Assembly (NCBI GenBank): GCA_001314805.1
Contig: LJSY01000005.1
Location: 1-64,000 of the forward strand
Origin: Rhodobacteraceae bacterium HLUCCO18
GTDB taxonomy: Bacteria > Pseudomonadota > Alphaproteobacteria > Rhodobacterales > Rhodobacteraceae
DNA length: 64,000 nucleotides
Direction: 5' to 3'
Of this stretch, positions 17,846 to 26,589 are shown in pieces. The notes under the pieces are model-generated. The model saw only the letters and a program-made list of their open reading frames with translations. It ran no database searches and had not been told where the DNA came from. Every line of letters starts with the position of its first letter. Position 1 is the stretch's first letter. The position numbers were made by a program, and so were the translations under genes.

Positions 17846-18169
17846 CGGGCGCCAGACATGTGTGTCCGGACACATTCCGAATGGCTGCTGAGGCGAAGCC
17901 ACGGTGCCGCAGGTCGACCGCGCTGATGGGGCGCTTTGGGCCGATATTGCAGGTTGGGGCCTGGCGAGCGAAGGTCCGGAAAGTCCGCAACCCGGACCCT
18001 GGGGCCTGAGATTTCGCTGCACAGGTCACGGATTGCCGCTATTCCTTCTGCCCCGCACCGGTCAGAACCAGAACCACCCTTCCTGCGGAGAGAATGCCGA
18101 AATCGCCCTGCACGGAAATGGAGTCGGCGCACGAGAGCTCAGGTCGCCTGCAAGGCTCGCCGGTTTCGA
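17846..18169. other. Intergenic region with a perfect 14-base palindrome
   Basis: 324 bases between the convergent phnE and araC-type genes, with no supportable gene. TGTGTCCGGACACA at 17861-17874 is a perfect palindrome. A second inverted pair, GGTCCGG (17973-17979) and CCGGACC (17992-17998), could form a hairpin. Neither is followed by a T-run; they may be weak bidirectional terminators or protein sites. Confidence 0.4.
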
Positions 18170-19003
18170 TCAGAAAACGGTGATTCTGGCGCATTCCGCC
18201 ACATCGCTGGGAAGACGGTAGCCGCGCAGCGTACGGATCTCCGATGGCGAAGTGCCATAGACCGACTTGATCTGACGCGAAAAGTGGAACGGGCTCTTGT
18301 AACCGCATTCCACGGCGATGGCTTCGAGGCTCCACGCCGTCTCGATCAGAAGTCTGCGCCCCGCGGCCGCGCGCAGCCGCCAGAGATAGCGCGAGGGCGT
18401 TGTACCGAAATGCCGCCGAAACCCGACTGTCAGGTGTTCACGGGTAAGGTTGCACCGGGCAGCCAGACCGGCCACGGTCCAGGGCTCCCGGAAACCGTCG
18501 CGCAGCAGGTCGCGTGCGAGGGCGATGCGCGGCGGCGGCGTGGCGGCGGGCATCGCTTGCCGGGCGTCCAGAAGCACGGCCGCAAAGACGGCCTGACCGA
18601 GGGCGTCCCGCAGGTCGGTTTCCGCGCCCGCGCCCGCGTCGGCCAGGTCGAGACCAGCGCGCTGCAGGGCTTCGATCCGGGCGCTGGTTTCGACGATCGC
18701 GGGTTCTCTGAGAACATGCGCAGCGCTGCCGGTTTCCTCCGACGGACTCGCCTCGCACCAGCTGACCATGGTCGTGACGCCCGCCGGGTAGCGGATTTCG
18801 AGCGTCGTCTTGTTCCGGATCAGAGCGCTGCAACCGGCACGCAGGGGATGGGACAGGCCGTCGCAGGAGATCTCTGCCTCCCCCTCGTGCAGGACCAGAA
18901 CCATCGCATAGCGACGGCGCAGCGGACCATAAGCACCGCCCCTCGGATACCGCGCTTCGCCAAAGGCGAAACCGCCGTCGCGGTCGATCAGCTGCTCCAG
19001 CAT
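18170..19003 (-). CDS. AraC-family transcriptional regulator
   Basis: 277 residues. The N-terminal half has a cupin-like sensor reading (YAMVLVLHEGEAEISCDG). The C-terminal pair of helix-turn-helices runs from WTVAGLAARCNLTREHLT to LEAIAVECGYKSPFHFSR and the closing YGTSPSEIR, the AraC signature. It diverges from the Rieske-oxygenase operon, whose first gene starts 142 bases away, so it is the probable activator of that operon, responding to its substrate. The region between holds no clear direct repeat that I could assign as an operator. Confidence 0.9.
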   Translation of the reverse strand: MLEQLIDRDGGFAFGEARYPRGGAYGPLRRRYAMVLVLHEGEAEISCDGLSHPLRAGCSALIRNKTTLEIRYPAGVTTMVSWCEASPSEETGSAAHVLREPAIVETSARIEALQRAGLDLADAGAGAETDLRDALGQAVFAAVLLDARQAMPAATPPPRIALARDLLRDGFREPWTVAGLAARCNLTREHLTVGFRRHFGTTPSRYLWRLRAAAGRRLLIETAWSLEAIAVECGYKSPFHFSRQIKSVYGTSPSEIRTLRGYRLPSDVAECARITVF

Positions 19004-19145
19004 GGTGCGGGTAACTCCTGTCTTGCCTTACACTCAGTCATGTATTGCGCACATGGGGGCATTCCCGAAGCGTGAGCATTGCCGTTACCTAGAAAGGCAT
19101 GGGCGTCTGGCACGCCGCGCGGGCCAAAACGATAGGTTTTCAGGC

Positions 19146-20198
19146 GTGTTCGACCCGATTGATCATTATCTGCGCAAGCCGGACATCCCGCCGGGCTGCA
19201 CCTTCGCCGAGAGCGACTGGCGAATCCTCGCCGGCTTCTGGCACCCGGTCGCCTTTGCCGACGACGTTGGCGACGCGCCGGTGGCCTGCACCCTGCTGGA
19301 TGTCGAGCTTGTCCTGTTCCGCACGTCCCGCGGCGTCTCCGCGGCGCTGGACCTCTGCCCGCATCGCGGCACCCGGTTGAGCGCCGGACGGATCGAGGAC
19401 GATGTGCTCGTCTGCCCGATGCACGGGTTCCGCTTTCGTCACGACGGTGCCTGCGTCGCGATCCCGTCCTCCGGCAACCCCGACGCGCGCATTCCGCCTC
19501 GGCTGCGGCTGGGCACCGTCCTGACCGAAGAGCGGTATGGCATCGTCTGGGCCTGCCTGTCCGGCGAACCGTCCTGGCCGCTGCCGGACTGGCCGGGCAT
19601 AGGCGACCCGCAGCTGACCAAGGTCAGGGTGCCGGTCGATACCTGGCGCGCGGCGGCGAGCCGCCATGTCGAGAACTTCAACGACGTGGCGCATTTTCCC
19701 TATGTGCACGCGGCCTCCTTCGGCAATCCCGACCCCGCGCCGATCGCCGATTACACGGTGGACGAGACCGATTACGGCCTGACCTTCGCGCTGCCCTATC
19801 TCGAAGGCGGCGACCGGTTTCCGGACGGCAGGAACGCCGAAAGCCGCGAGGTGACCTACACCTACCAGTTGACCTTCCCGTTCTCGACGATCATCGTCAT
19901 TGCACCCGACGGGTCCGATTACGTCCAGTATTTCGCCGATGCCGCCTCGCCGGTTTCGGCGCGGGAGACCAGGGTCTTTCAGGTGATGACCGACACCTAC
20001 GGCCCCGACCGGACCGAGGCGATCCGCGAGGCGCTTCAGATCAATGACGAGGACAAGCCACTGGTCGAAGGGCAAAGGCCGGAACGGCTGCCGCTGGACC
20101 TGCGCGAGGAAATCCATGTGCCCGCCGACAGGATGTCGGTCGCCTATCGCCGCGCGCTGGCACGCAAGTTCGGCCTCGGTGCCCCGATGGCGGCATGA
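19146..20198 (+). CDS. Rieske non-heme iron oxygenase, NdmA/NdmB-like
   Basis: Complete oxygenase of 350 residues: an N-terminal [2Fe-2S] Rieske domain with Cys71/His73 in LCPHRGTRLSAG and Cys90/His93 in CPMHGFRF, then a catalytic domain with Fe ligands Asp180, His183 and His188 in VENFNDVAHFPYVH. The end (EDKPLVEGQ, MSVAYRRALARKF) resembles the methylxanthine demethylases NdmA and NdmB as I recall them. I chose the GTG at 19146; an in-frame ATG at 19053 would add 31 residues without known features. It opens an operon with a BMP-type ABC importer and a second, split oxygenase. Expected reaction: O2-dependent N-demethylation or hydroxylation, needing an external reductase not seen here. Confidence 0.88.
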   Translation: MFDPIDHYLRKPDIPPGCTFAESDWRILAGFWHPVAFADDVGDAPVACTLLDVELVLFRTSRGVSAALDLCPHRGTRLSAGRIEDDVLVCPMHGFRFRHDGACVAIPSSGNPDARIPPRLRLGTVLTEERYGIVWACLSGEPSWPLPDWPGIGDPQLTKVRVPVDTWRAAASRHVENFNDVAHFPYVHAASFGNPDPAPIADYTVDETDYGLTFALPYLEGGDRFPDGRNAESREVTYTYQLTFPFSTIIVIAPDGSDYVQYFADAASPVSARETRVFQVMTDTYGPDRTEAIREALQINDEDKPLVEGQRPERLPLDLREEIHVPADRMSVAYRRALARKFGLGAPMAA

Positions 20199-20235
20199 GC
20201 CCGACAGGCAGAGACCAATCAGAACAAGGAGACGT

Positions 20236-21264
20236 ATGGACATGCACTTTCTGACCTCGCTTCGATGCGCGACAATCGGTGTGACCGCGGCGGCTGCGCT
20301 GGCCGCCGGTCCGGCCCTGGCGGACGATCCGACGGAACTCAGCGTCGCCATCATCCTGTCTGCCGGGATCGAGAATGGCTGGGACGGCAGCCTCATCGAG
20401 GCCTTCGAGAGGGTTGCGGCCGACGAACCGCACGGGCTCGACATCTCCTGGCGGTATTCGGATCCGCTCTGGGGCGACGCGGCGGGCGAGGCGATGCGGC
20501 TCTATGCCGAATCCGGGCGGTTCGACATCATCTGGGCCCACAGCACCTATTCAGACCAGGTGGCAAGGCTGAAGGACGAGTTTCCCGACATCCTGTTCGT
20601 GGTCGTGGGGTCTGGCAACGAGGGGCTCGGCGGCAACCAGTATTGGGTCTACAAGCGCGTGCACGAGGCCGGCTACCTGCTGGGCGCGCTCGCCGGGCAC
20701 ATGACAGAAAGCAATGTCCTTGGCGCTGTCGGCACGTTCCCGGCGGACGACGTCAACGACGAGATCAACGCCTTTTTCGCCGGTGCGCGGTCGGTGAATC
20801 CCGACGTGACCGGGAACACCTCCTTCATTGAAAGCTGGTATGACCCCGCCAGGGCCGGCGAATTCACCGCGGCCAAGGTCGCGACCGGGGCCGACATCAT
20901 CTTCCAGCTGGCCTCGAATTTCCAACCCTGCGAGGAGGCGGAGATCCTCTGCTTCGGCAATTTCGGCGACCAGAACAGCTTCTCCCCGGACACCGTGCTG
21001 AGCAGCGCGCTGGCGCTATGGGATCCCGATATCCGCTGGATCGTCGACGAATGGTGGGCGTTCAAGACCGAGGAGGAGCCGTTGGAGGGCAACACGGAAC
21101 TGCGCTGGTTCTCGATGGCAGAGGGCGGGTCCGACATCGCGCCTTTCCACGGGCTCGCCGACCGGGTGCCGCAGGAGGTGCAGGCCGAACTCGACACGCT
21201 TCGGGCCAGCATCATGGATGGCTCGTTCGAGGTGCCCCTCGACGTGTCGCAGCCAGAGTCCTGA
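20236..21264 (+). CDS. BMP-family ABC transporter substrate-binding protein
   Basis: 342 residues, starting at the ATG at 20236 with AAGGAG 5 bases upstream. A signal peptide is cleaved near AAGPALADD (residue 30); there is no lipobox. The body matches the Bmp/Med/PnrA family: LSVAIILSAGIENGWDGS, DIIWAHSTYSDQVARL, GNQYWVYKRVHEAGYLLG and SWYDPARAGEFTAAKV. Known members bind purine nucleosides and related heterocycles. It lies 37 bases after the Rieske oxygenase and 6 bases before the ATPase, so transport and oxidation probably share a substrate, here inferred to be an N-methylated purine or similar compound. Confidence 0.88.
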   Translation: MDMHFLTSLRCATIGVTAAAALAAGPALADDPTELSVAIILSAGIENGWDGSLIEAFERVAADEPHGLDISWRYSDPLWGDAAGEAMRLYAESGRFDIIWAHSTYSDQVARLKDEFPDILFVVVGSGNEGLGGNQYWVYKRVHEAGYLLGALAGHMTESNVLGAVGTFPADDVNDEINAFFAGARSVNPDVTGNTSFIESWYDPARAGEFTAAKVATGADIIFQLASNFQPCEEAEILCFGNFGDQNSFSPDTVLSSALALWDPDIRWIVDEWWAFKTEEEPLEGNTELRWFSMAEGGSDIAPFHGLADRVPQEVQAELDTLRASIMDGSFEVPLDVSQPES

Positions 21265-21270
21265 GCCGAC

Positions 21271-22788
21271 ATGACCGGGGCCCTGATGGAGGCACGCGGC
21301 CTGACGCGCCGCTTCGGTTCCGTCACGGCGCTGGACGGGGTGGATTTCGACCTGAAGCCGGGAGAGATCCACTGTCTGTTCGGGGAAAACGGGGCCGGCA
21401 AGTCGACGCTGGCCTCGATCCTCGCGGGCGTGATCGCGCCGGATGACGGCGCGCTCGCGGTCGGGGGCGGGCCGCGCCGTTACGGCTCGCCCGCAGATGC
21501 CATCGCCGACGGGGTCGGCATGGTGCACCAGCATTTCGCGCTGGTCGAGGCGTTCACGGTTCTGGAAAACCTCATGGTCGGCCTGCCGGGGCGCGGCTGG
21601 CGGCCCGACCGGGCAGGCCTCGCAGTGCGGGCGCGGGCCTTGGCGGAAGATCTCGGCATCGCGCTCGATCCTGCCGCTCGCGTCTCGACGCTTTCGGTCG
21701 GAGAGCGCCAGTGGATCGAGATTCTCAAGAGCCTGATGGAGGCGGGCCGGATCCTGATCCTGGACGAGCCCACGGCCGTTCTGACCCCCGAGGAATCGCG
21801 GCGCCTCTTCGCGATGCTCGACGGCCTGAAGCGGCGAGGGCTCGGGATCGTCCTCGTGTCGCACAAGCTCGTCGAGGTGATGCAGTCGGATCGCGTCACG
21901 GTGCTGCGGCGCGGGCGCAAGGTCGCGACGCTTGCGACCGCCGACACCGACCCCGGCACGCTCACGCGGATGATGATCGGCGCGTCGCCGCCGCCGGAGG
22001 GCACGCAGGCGCCCCGAGCGGCAGGCGCGGTGGTCGTCGAGACCCGGGCGCTTACGAGCGCGGAGAGCGCGGGCGGCGTGCCGGCCCGGGACGTGTCGCT
22101 GACGATACGCGCGGGCGAGATCGTCGGCGTGGCCGGCGTGGCCGGGAACGGACAGGCGGCGCTCTTCGACATGCTGGCCGGGGCCCTCGCGCCCGCAAGC
22201 GGCGAGATCGTCATCGACGGCGCTCGGGTCTCGCCCGTTTCTCCCACGGAGATGATGCGCCGCGGCGTCCGCTGCATCCCGGAGGATCGCTTCCGCCAAG
22301 GGCTCGTCGGCGAGATGAGCATCTCGGAAAACCTGATGCTGGGACGCCACCGCGCGGCGCCGTTTCGGCGCGGCCCGTTCGTGGACTACGGCGCCGCGGA
22401 TCGCGTTGCCGCGAACGTCATCGACGCCTTCCGCATCGCCACGACCGGGCCGCAGGCGCGCGCGGCCTCACTGTCGGGCGGCAATGCGCAGAAGGTGCTG
22501 CTGGCGCGGGAGATGGCGCCGGGCGGCCGGGTTCTGCTGGCGAACCAGCCGACCCGCGGGCTCGATGTGGGCGTCGTGGCCACGGTCCATGCCGCCCTGC
22601 GCGCGAAGCGCGACGAGGGCGCCGCCGTGCTGCTGGCCTCGGAGGAACTGGACGACCTGCTCGCCCTTTGCGACCGCATCCTCGTGATGTTCCGGGGGCG
22701 TGTAATGGCTGCCATGTCGGCGCGGGACGCTGACGTGGAGCGGATTGGCGCGCTGATGGCCGGCCGGCAGCCCGAGGCCGCCGCGTGA
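21271..22788 (+). CDS. ABC transporter ATPase with two nucleotide-binding domains
   Basis: 505 residues with two ATPase halves, as in nucleoside (NupO/YufO-like) and sugar importers. The first half has Walker A GENGAGKST near residue 42, VHQHFALVEAFTVLENL and Walker B ILILDEPTAVL. The second half has AGVAGNGQ as a relaxed Walker A, signature LSGGNAQK and RVLLANQPTRGLDVG, where Asn replaces the usual Asp of Walker B, as in many second domains of this class. The stop overlaps the GTG start of the next gene. An alternative start lies at 21286. Confidence 0.92.
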   Translation: MTGALMEARGLTRRFGSVTALDGVDFDLKPGEIHCLFGENGAGKSTLASILAGVIAPDDGALAVGGGPRRYGSPADAIADGVGMVHQHFALVEAFTVLENLMVGLPGRGWRPDRAGLAVRARALAEDLGIALDPAARVSTLSVGERQWIEILKSLMEAGRILILDEPTAVLTPEESRRLFAMLDGLKRRGLGIVLVSHKLVEVMQSDRVTVLRRGRKVATLATADTDPGTLTRMMIGASPPPEGTQAPRAAGAVVVETRALTSAESAGGVPARDVSLTIRAGEIVGVAGVAGNGQAALFDMLAGALAPASGEIVIDGARVSPVSPTEMMRRGVRCIPEDRFRQGLVGEMSISENLMLGRHRAAPFRRGPFVDYGAADRVAANVIDAFRIATTGPQARAASLSGGNAQKVLLAREMAPGGRVLLANQPTRGLDVGVVATVHAALRAKRDEGAAVLLASEELDDLLALCDRILVMFRGRVMAAMSARDADVERIGALMAGRQPEAAA

Positions 22789-23858
22789 TCCGGATCGAAC
22801 GCAACCCTGCCCCCTCCGCGGCGACACTGGCGCTGTCCTATGTCGGCGCGTGCGTCATGGGCTTTGCCATCTCGGCCCTCCTCATCGCCGCCACCGGATA
22901 CGATCCGGCCGAGGCCTTCGGGGCCATCTGGCAGGGCGCGGTCGGATCGCAGACGGCCATGATCGGGTCGCTCGTGAAGGCAACGCCGCTCATTCTGACC
23001 GGGCTGGCCGCGGCGATAGCCTTTCGCGCCCGGCTCTGGAGCATCGGCCAGGAGGGCCAGGTCTATGCCGGCGCCATGGCAGGCTGGTGTGCCGTGCTTC
23101 TCGTGCCGGATGCGCCGGCACTGCTGCTGATCCCCCTGGCGCTGATCTTCGGCGCGGCGGGCGGAGCCGGTCTCGGGGCCGTCGCTGCCGGGCTGCGGAC
23201 CCGCTACGGCGTCAACGAGATCATCTCGACCGTCATGCTGAATTACATCATCGTTTACCTCCTCTCGTGGCTCCTGTCCGGCGGGGCCTGGGGCGAGGTC
23301 GGCGCGACGGTGTCCTACCAGCAATCCCCACCGGCTCCCGAGGCCGCCCAACTTCCGAACTTCGACGACCGTGGCCGGCTGCATCTGGGCTTCGCGATCG
23401 CGCTCGCAGCCAGCCTTGCCTGTGCGGCGCTGATCGCGCGGACGCCTCTGGGCTTCGAGATCCGGGCGCTCGGTGGCAATGGCGAGGCCCTGCGCCGGCG
23501 CGGCGTAGATGTTGGGCGCCTGACCTTGGTCGTGATGGCGCTGAGCGGCGCGCTGGCGGGGCTGGCCGGGATCGGCGAGGTGCTGGGCGTTACCGACAGG
23601 CTGCGGGGCGACGAACTCTACGGGCTGGGTTACGCCGGCGTGGTGATCGGGCTGATCGCCGGGTTGCGACCGATCGGCGTACTGGTCGCGGGGCTGTTTT
23701 TCGGCGGGCTGGCCAACGGCGCCGTCTTCATGAGCGTCCTGAGCGATGCGCCGGCGGCGCTGGCTCAGGCCATCCAGGGCGTTCTTCTGATCAGCATCCT
23801 CTGCGGCGGCGTGGCCGCACGCACCCGGTTGAGAAGGACCGTGGCTCATGTCGGCTGA
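22785..23858 (+). CDS. ABC transporter permease 1 (nucleoside-type)
   Basis: 357 residues with 8-10 membrane spans; the GTG start overlaps the ATPase stop (GTGA). Family traits are RARLWSIGQEGQVYAGAMAG and GLRTRYGVNEIISTVMLNYI, both common to YufP/NupP-like permeases of BMP systems. It pairs with the permease at 23848, with which it overlaps by 11 bases, to form the channel for the ligand bound by the protein at 20236. Confidence 0.92.
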   Translation: MIRIERNPAPSAATLALSYVGACVMGFAISALLIAATGYDPAEAFGAIWQGAVGSQTAMIGSLVKATPLILTGLAAAIAFRARLWSIGQEGQVYAGAMAGWCAVLLVPDAPALLLIPLALIFGAAGGAGLGAVAAGLRTRYGVNEIISTVMLNYIIVYLLSWLLSGGAWGEVGATVSYQQSPPAPEAAQLPNFDDRGRLHLGFAIALAASLACAALIARTPLGFEIRALGGNGEALRRRGVDVGRLTLVVMALSGALAGLAGIGEVLGVTDRLRGDELYGLGYAGVVIGLIAGLRPIGVLVAGLFFGGLANGAVFMSVLSDAPAALAQAIQGVLLISILCGGVAARTRLRRTVAHVG

Positions 23859-24786
23859 TCTCTACGACGGCGCCATCGTGGTGAGCATCCTCGCCGCGAC
23901 CCTGCGAACGATGACGCCGCTGCTGTTCTCGGCCATGGGAGAACTCGTGACCCAGCGGGCGGGCATCTGGAACATGTCGGTCGAAGGCGCGATGCTGAGC
24001 GGCGCCTTTGCGGCCTACATCGCAATCGCGACCACCGGCTCCCCTGTTCTGGCGCTCTTGGCGGCCATCTTTGCGGGCATGATGGTTTCGCTCCTGAACG
24101 CCATCCTGACCGCCTCGCTCAAGGTCGATCATTTCGTGGCCGGACTGGCGCTGAACCTGCTTGCGGCGGGGCTGACACTGTTCTGGTTCCGGGCCTTCAT
24201 TTCAGGCCGCGGTCAGCCGACCTTCGATGGGCTCGCGCCGCCCGACTGGGCGCTGGCGGATTTGCCGGTGTTGGGGCCGATTCTGTTTGCCCAGAGGCCG
24301 CTTACCTGGCTGGCCTTTCTCTGCGTGCCGCTGGTCTGGTTCCTGCTCTACCGGACTCGACAGGGCCTGGAACTGCGCTGCCTTGGCGAGAATCCGGCAG
24401 TTCTGGACTTCAAGGGCGTGAACGTTGTCGCGCGGCAATACGCAGCCTCGTTGTTCGGTGGGGCGATGACGGGCCTCGGCGGCGGCTTCCTGATCCTCGC
24501 CTTCTCCGACCGCTTTCTCCCTGACATTACCGCGGGCCGAGGCTGGCTGGTCGTCGTGGCGATCATCGCCGGCGGCTGGCGACCCCTGGGCGTGCTCGCC
24601 GCGGTCACCGTTTTCGCGTTTCTCGAAGCGCTGGCGATCCATGCGCAGGTGCTCGGCCTTGGTCTGCCGCACCAGCTGTTCCTCGCTGCTCCCTATATCG
24701 CATCGCTGTTGCTGCTGACCCACCTGCGCCATCGCGACAGGCAACCGGCGCTTCTGGGCGAGGTTTACCGTCGAGGCGAGCGATGA
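23848..24786 (+). CDS. ABC transporter permease 2 (nucleoside-type)
   Basis: 312 residues, hydrophobic, with about eight spans. TPLLFSAMGELVTQRAGIWN followed by MSVEGAMLSGAF is the YufQ/NupQ-like signature. VDHFVAGLALNLLAAGLTLF and LVVVAIIAGGWRPLG complete the family pattern. It overlaps the previous gene by 11 bases, and its stop overlaps the start of the small gene at 24783 by 4 bases, so the importer is translationally linked to the oxygenase part of the operon. Confidence 0.92.
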   Translation: MSADLYDGAIVVSILAATLRTMTPLLFSAMGELVTQRAGIWNMSVEGAMLSGAFAAYIAIATTGSPVLALLAAIFAGMMVSLLNAILTASLKVDHFVAGLALNLLAAGLTLFWFRAFISGRGQPTFDGLAPPDWALADLPVLGPILFAQRPLTWLAFLCVPLVWFLLYRTRQGLELRCLGENPAVLDFKGVNVVARQYAASLFGGAMTGLGGGFLILAFSDRFLPDITAGRGWLVVVAIIAGGWRPLGVLAAVTVFAFLEALAIHAQVLGLGLPHQLFLAAPYIASLLLLTHLRHRDRQPALLGEVYRRGER

Positions 24787-25040
24787 CGCGGCATCCGAAC
24801 CCGCTGCGGGCCCGGCTGTGTTTCCGCGGGCGGCTCGATCCGGCGGTCTTTGCCGATTTCGCGGCGCGGCGCGCGGCCTTGCTGCGGTTGGAGGCGACGT
24901 GGTGCGCGGCCTCGCGCGATTATTTTGAATGCGAGGTGGCCGGCGCGCCCGAGATGGTGGACGCTTTCCACATGGCCTGTTGGCTCGGTCCGCCGCATGC
25001 CATGATCGAGGCGGTCGATATCGAAAGGACAACCGGATGA
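24783..25040 (+). CDS. Small degenerate acylphosphatase-like protein
   Basis: 85 residues. The layout follows the acylphosphatase fold: an opening strand (LCFRGRLDPAVFADFAARRA), a middle strand pair and a closing GPPHAMIEAVDI, where true acylphosphatases have GRVQGVGFR, a conserved Asn strand and a GP-A-V-V end. The catalytic Arg loop is replaced by LDPAVF, and no Asn stands at the second catalytic position. It is therefore probably non-catalytic: a binding or assembly protein. It overlaps its neighbours by 4 bases on both sides, between a permease and the Rieske protein. The fold assignment is by pattern only; the function is unknown. Confidence 0.6.
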   Translation: MTRHPNPLRARLCFRGRLDPAVFADFAARRAALLRLEATWCAASRDYFECEVAGAPEMVDAFHMACWLGPPHAMIEAVDIERTTG

Positions 25041-25723
25041 GCATGAGGCAAACCGAAGCGTCGGCCTGGCATGTCGTCGGCGGCTGGAACCATGTCCAGC
25101 CCGGCGCGGCTTGTCGAGTTGAGCTGCCTGGGGCGGAAATCGCGCTCTGGCGTACCGAGGCGGGGGCTGTTCACGCCTGGGACAACCGGTGCCCCCATCG
25201 CGGCATGCGGCTGTCTTTCGGGATCGTCAAGGGGGATCGCCTCGCCTGCCGATACCATGGCTGGCACTATGACGAAGGCGGCCAATGCCGGTTCATTCCC
25301 GCCCACCCGAACCTCGACCCGCCGGACACGCTCGCCGTCGCGCAACATGCAACCCACGAGCAGGACGAGGCGATCTGGGTCGCCCTTGGTGCCGGACCGA
25401 CCGAGCCCCCGCCGCCGCTCGGCACGGATCAGCCGGGGTTTTGCCGCTCGATCCCGTTGCCCTTCGGGGCCGACACGGCCGCCGATGTCCTCATGCGTCT
25501 CGCCGGGGCTTCGCCTGTGGCGCCTCGGCTGATGCAGGTGCGGCCAGAGATCGGCGGGTCGAACCGGACGGTAACCCTGGCCGTGCAGCCGATCGACGAG
25601 ACACGCGCCGCCATGCATGTCTTCCTTGACGGAGGTCCGAAGGCGGACGCGCGCCTTGCCGCGATACGCTGGACAGTCGGCTTGCGCTGGCAGATCACAT
25701 CGGAAACGGGAGCCGCAGCATGA
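25037..25723 (+). CDS. Rieske [2Fe-2S] protein lacking the oxygenase iron site
   Basis: 228 residues from the ATG at 25037 (ATGA overlap with the previous gene). Residues 1-95 are a Rieske domain: Cys52/His54 in RCPHRGMRLS and Cys71/His74 in CRYHGWHY. The rest resembles the C-terminal part of an oxygenase (TVTLAVQPIDETRAAMHVFL), but no Asn-x2-Asp-x2-His-x4-His iron motif is present. It cannot be a complete oxygenase and probably passes electrons to the iron protein encoded next (25720), whose start it overlaps by 4 bases. It could alternatively be a stand-alone ferredoxin. Confidence 0.85.
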   Translation: MSMRQTEASAWHVVGGWNHVQPGAACRVELPGAEIALWRTEAGAVHAWDNRCPHRGMRLSFGIVKGDRLACRYHGWHYDEGGQCRFIPAHPNLDPPDTLAVAQHATHEQDEAIWVALGAGPTEPPPPLGTDQPGFCRSIPLPFGADTAADVLMRLAGASPVAPRLMQVRPEIGGSNRTVTLAVQPIDETRAAMHVFLDGGPKADARLAAIRWTVGLRWQITSETGAAA

Positions 25724-26589
25724 CAGATCGCCTCGACAGCTTCACGAGGAGCCAGTGGATCGTGATCGAAGACGACGCCGGTATCGTCCGCCGCGCGCCC
25801 TTCGAGACCTTGCTTTTCTCCATTCCGATCCGTGTCGCGAACGGCCCCGACGGGCCTCGGATCCATCGACTGGACACGGGTGAAGCGCTGCCGGTCCTGC
25901 GGCGCTACGGCTATGTGTGGAGCGCGCTGGACCCGGCACCGCGCCCGCTTTTCGAGGTCCCCGAATTCGACGAAGCCGGTCGACGCTTCACCCCCTGCGG
26001 CCCCGTGGGTGTGAAGACGTCGGCGCTGCGTGTGATCGAGAATTTTCTCGATCTCGCCCACTTCCCGTTCGTCCATCCCGGTATTCTGGGCACCGAGAGC
26101 GAGACCGAGGTGATCCCCTACCGCGTCGAGATCCGGCGGGACGTGGACGAGGTCTGGGCGGTGGACTGCGGCTTCTTTCAGCCCAAGGCGATGGCGGCGT
26201 CCTCCGCCGGTGCGCAGGTGGAGTATCGCTACAGGGTCGCGCAGCCCTGCTCGGCGGTGCTCTACAAGACCAGCCCGGGACGGGCGGGAGCCTTCGACCT
26301 GATCGGCATTCTCGTGAGGCCCCTCCACGAGACCGCCTGCGAAGTGCATGCCTGGATGCTGATGTGGGACGAGGAGTCTTCCGACGAGAGCCTGTTGCAG
26401 TTCCAGCAGGAGATCTTTCTCCAAGATCGCATCATTCTGGAAAACCAGATTCCCCACCTGCTTCCTCTGTCTGCCGGAATGGAGATCCCGACTCGCGCGG
26501 ACGCGACCTCAATTGCCTATCGCCGATGGCTCAAGAACCATGGTGTGATCTGGGGCACCTGCGAAGGCATCCCGGAGGTCACCGCGTGA
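25720..26589 (+). CDS. Rieske-less non-heme iron oxygenase, NdmC-like
   Basis: 289 residues with the catalytic domain of Rieske oxygenases: VIENFLDLAHFPFVHPGILG supplies Asp111, His114 and His119, and the C-terminal block EIFLQDRIILENQIPHLLP with TSIAYRRWLKNHG matches the family end. The first 70 residues keep the shape of a shortened N-terminal domain (VLRRYGYVWSAL) but contain no Cys-x-His pair, so no cluster is bound. NdmC, the 7-methylxanthine demethylase, has this same architecture and takes electrons from a Rieske domain on a partner. Here the partner is likely the product of 25037, with the GST-like product of 26589 as a structural subunit. The substrate is inferred only. Confidence 0.85.
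   Translation: MTDRLDSFTRSQWIVIEDDAGIVRRAPFETLLFSIPIRVANGPDGPRIHRLDTGEALPVLRRYGYVWSALDPAPRPLFEVPEFDEAGRRFTPCGPVGVKTSALRVIENFLDLAHFPFVHPGILGTESETEVIPYRVEIRRDVDEVWAVDCGFFQPKAMAASSAGAQVEYRYRVAQPCSAVLYKTSPGRAGAFDLIGILVRPLHETACEVHAWMLMWDEESSDESLLQFQQEIFLQDRIILENQIPHLLPLSAGMEIPTRADATSIAYRRWLKNHGVIWGTCEGIPEVTA

Noticed and set aside
17973-17998. Hairpin GGTCCGG/CCGGACC as phnE terminator
   Set aside because: Only seven pairs with a 12-base loop and no T-run; mentioned in the intergenic entry but not called a terminator.
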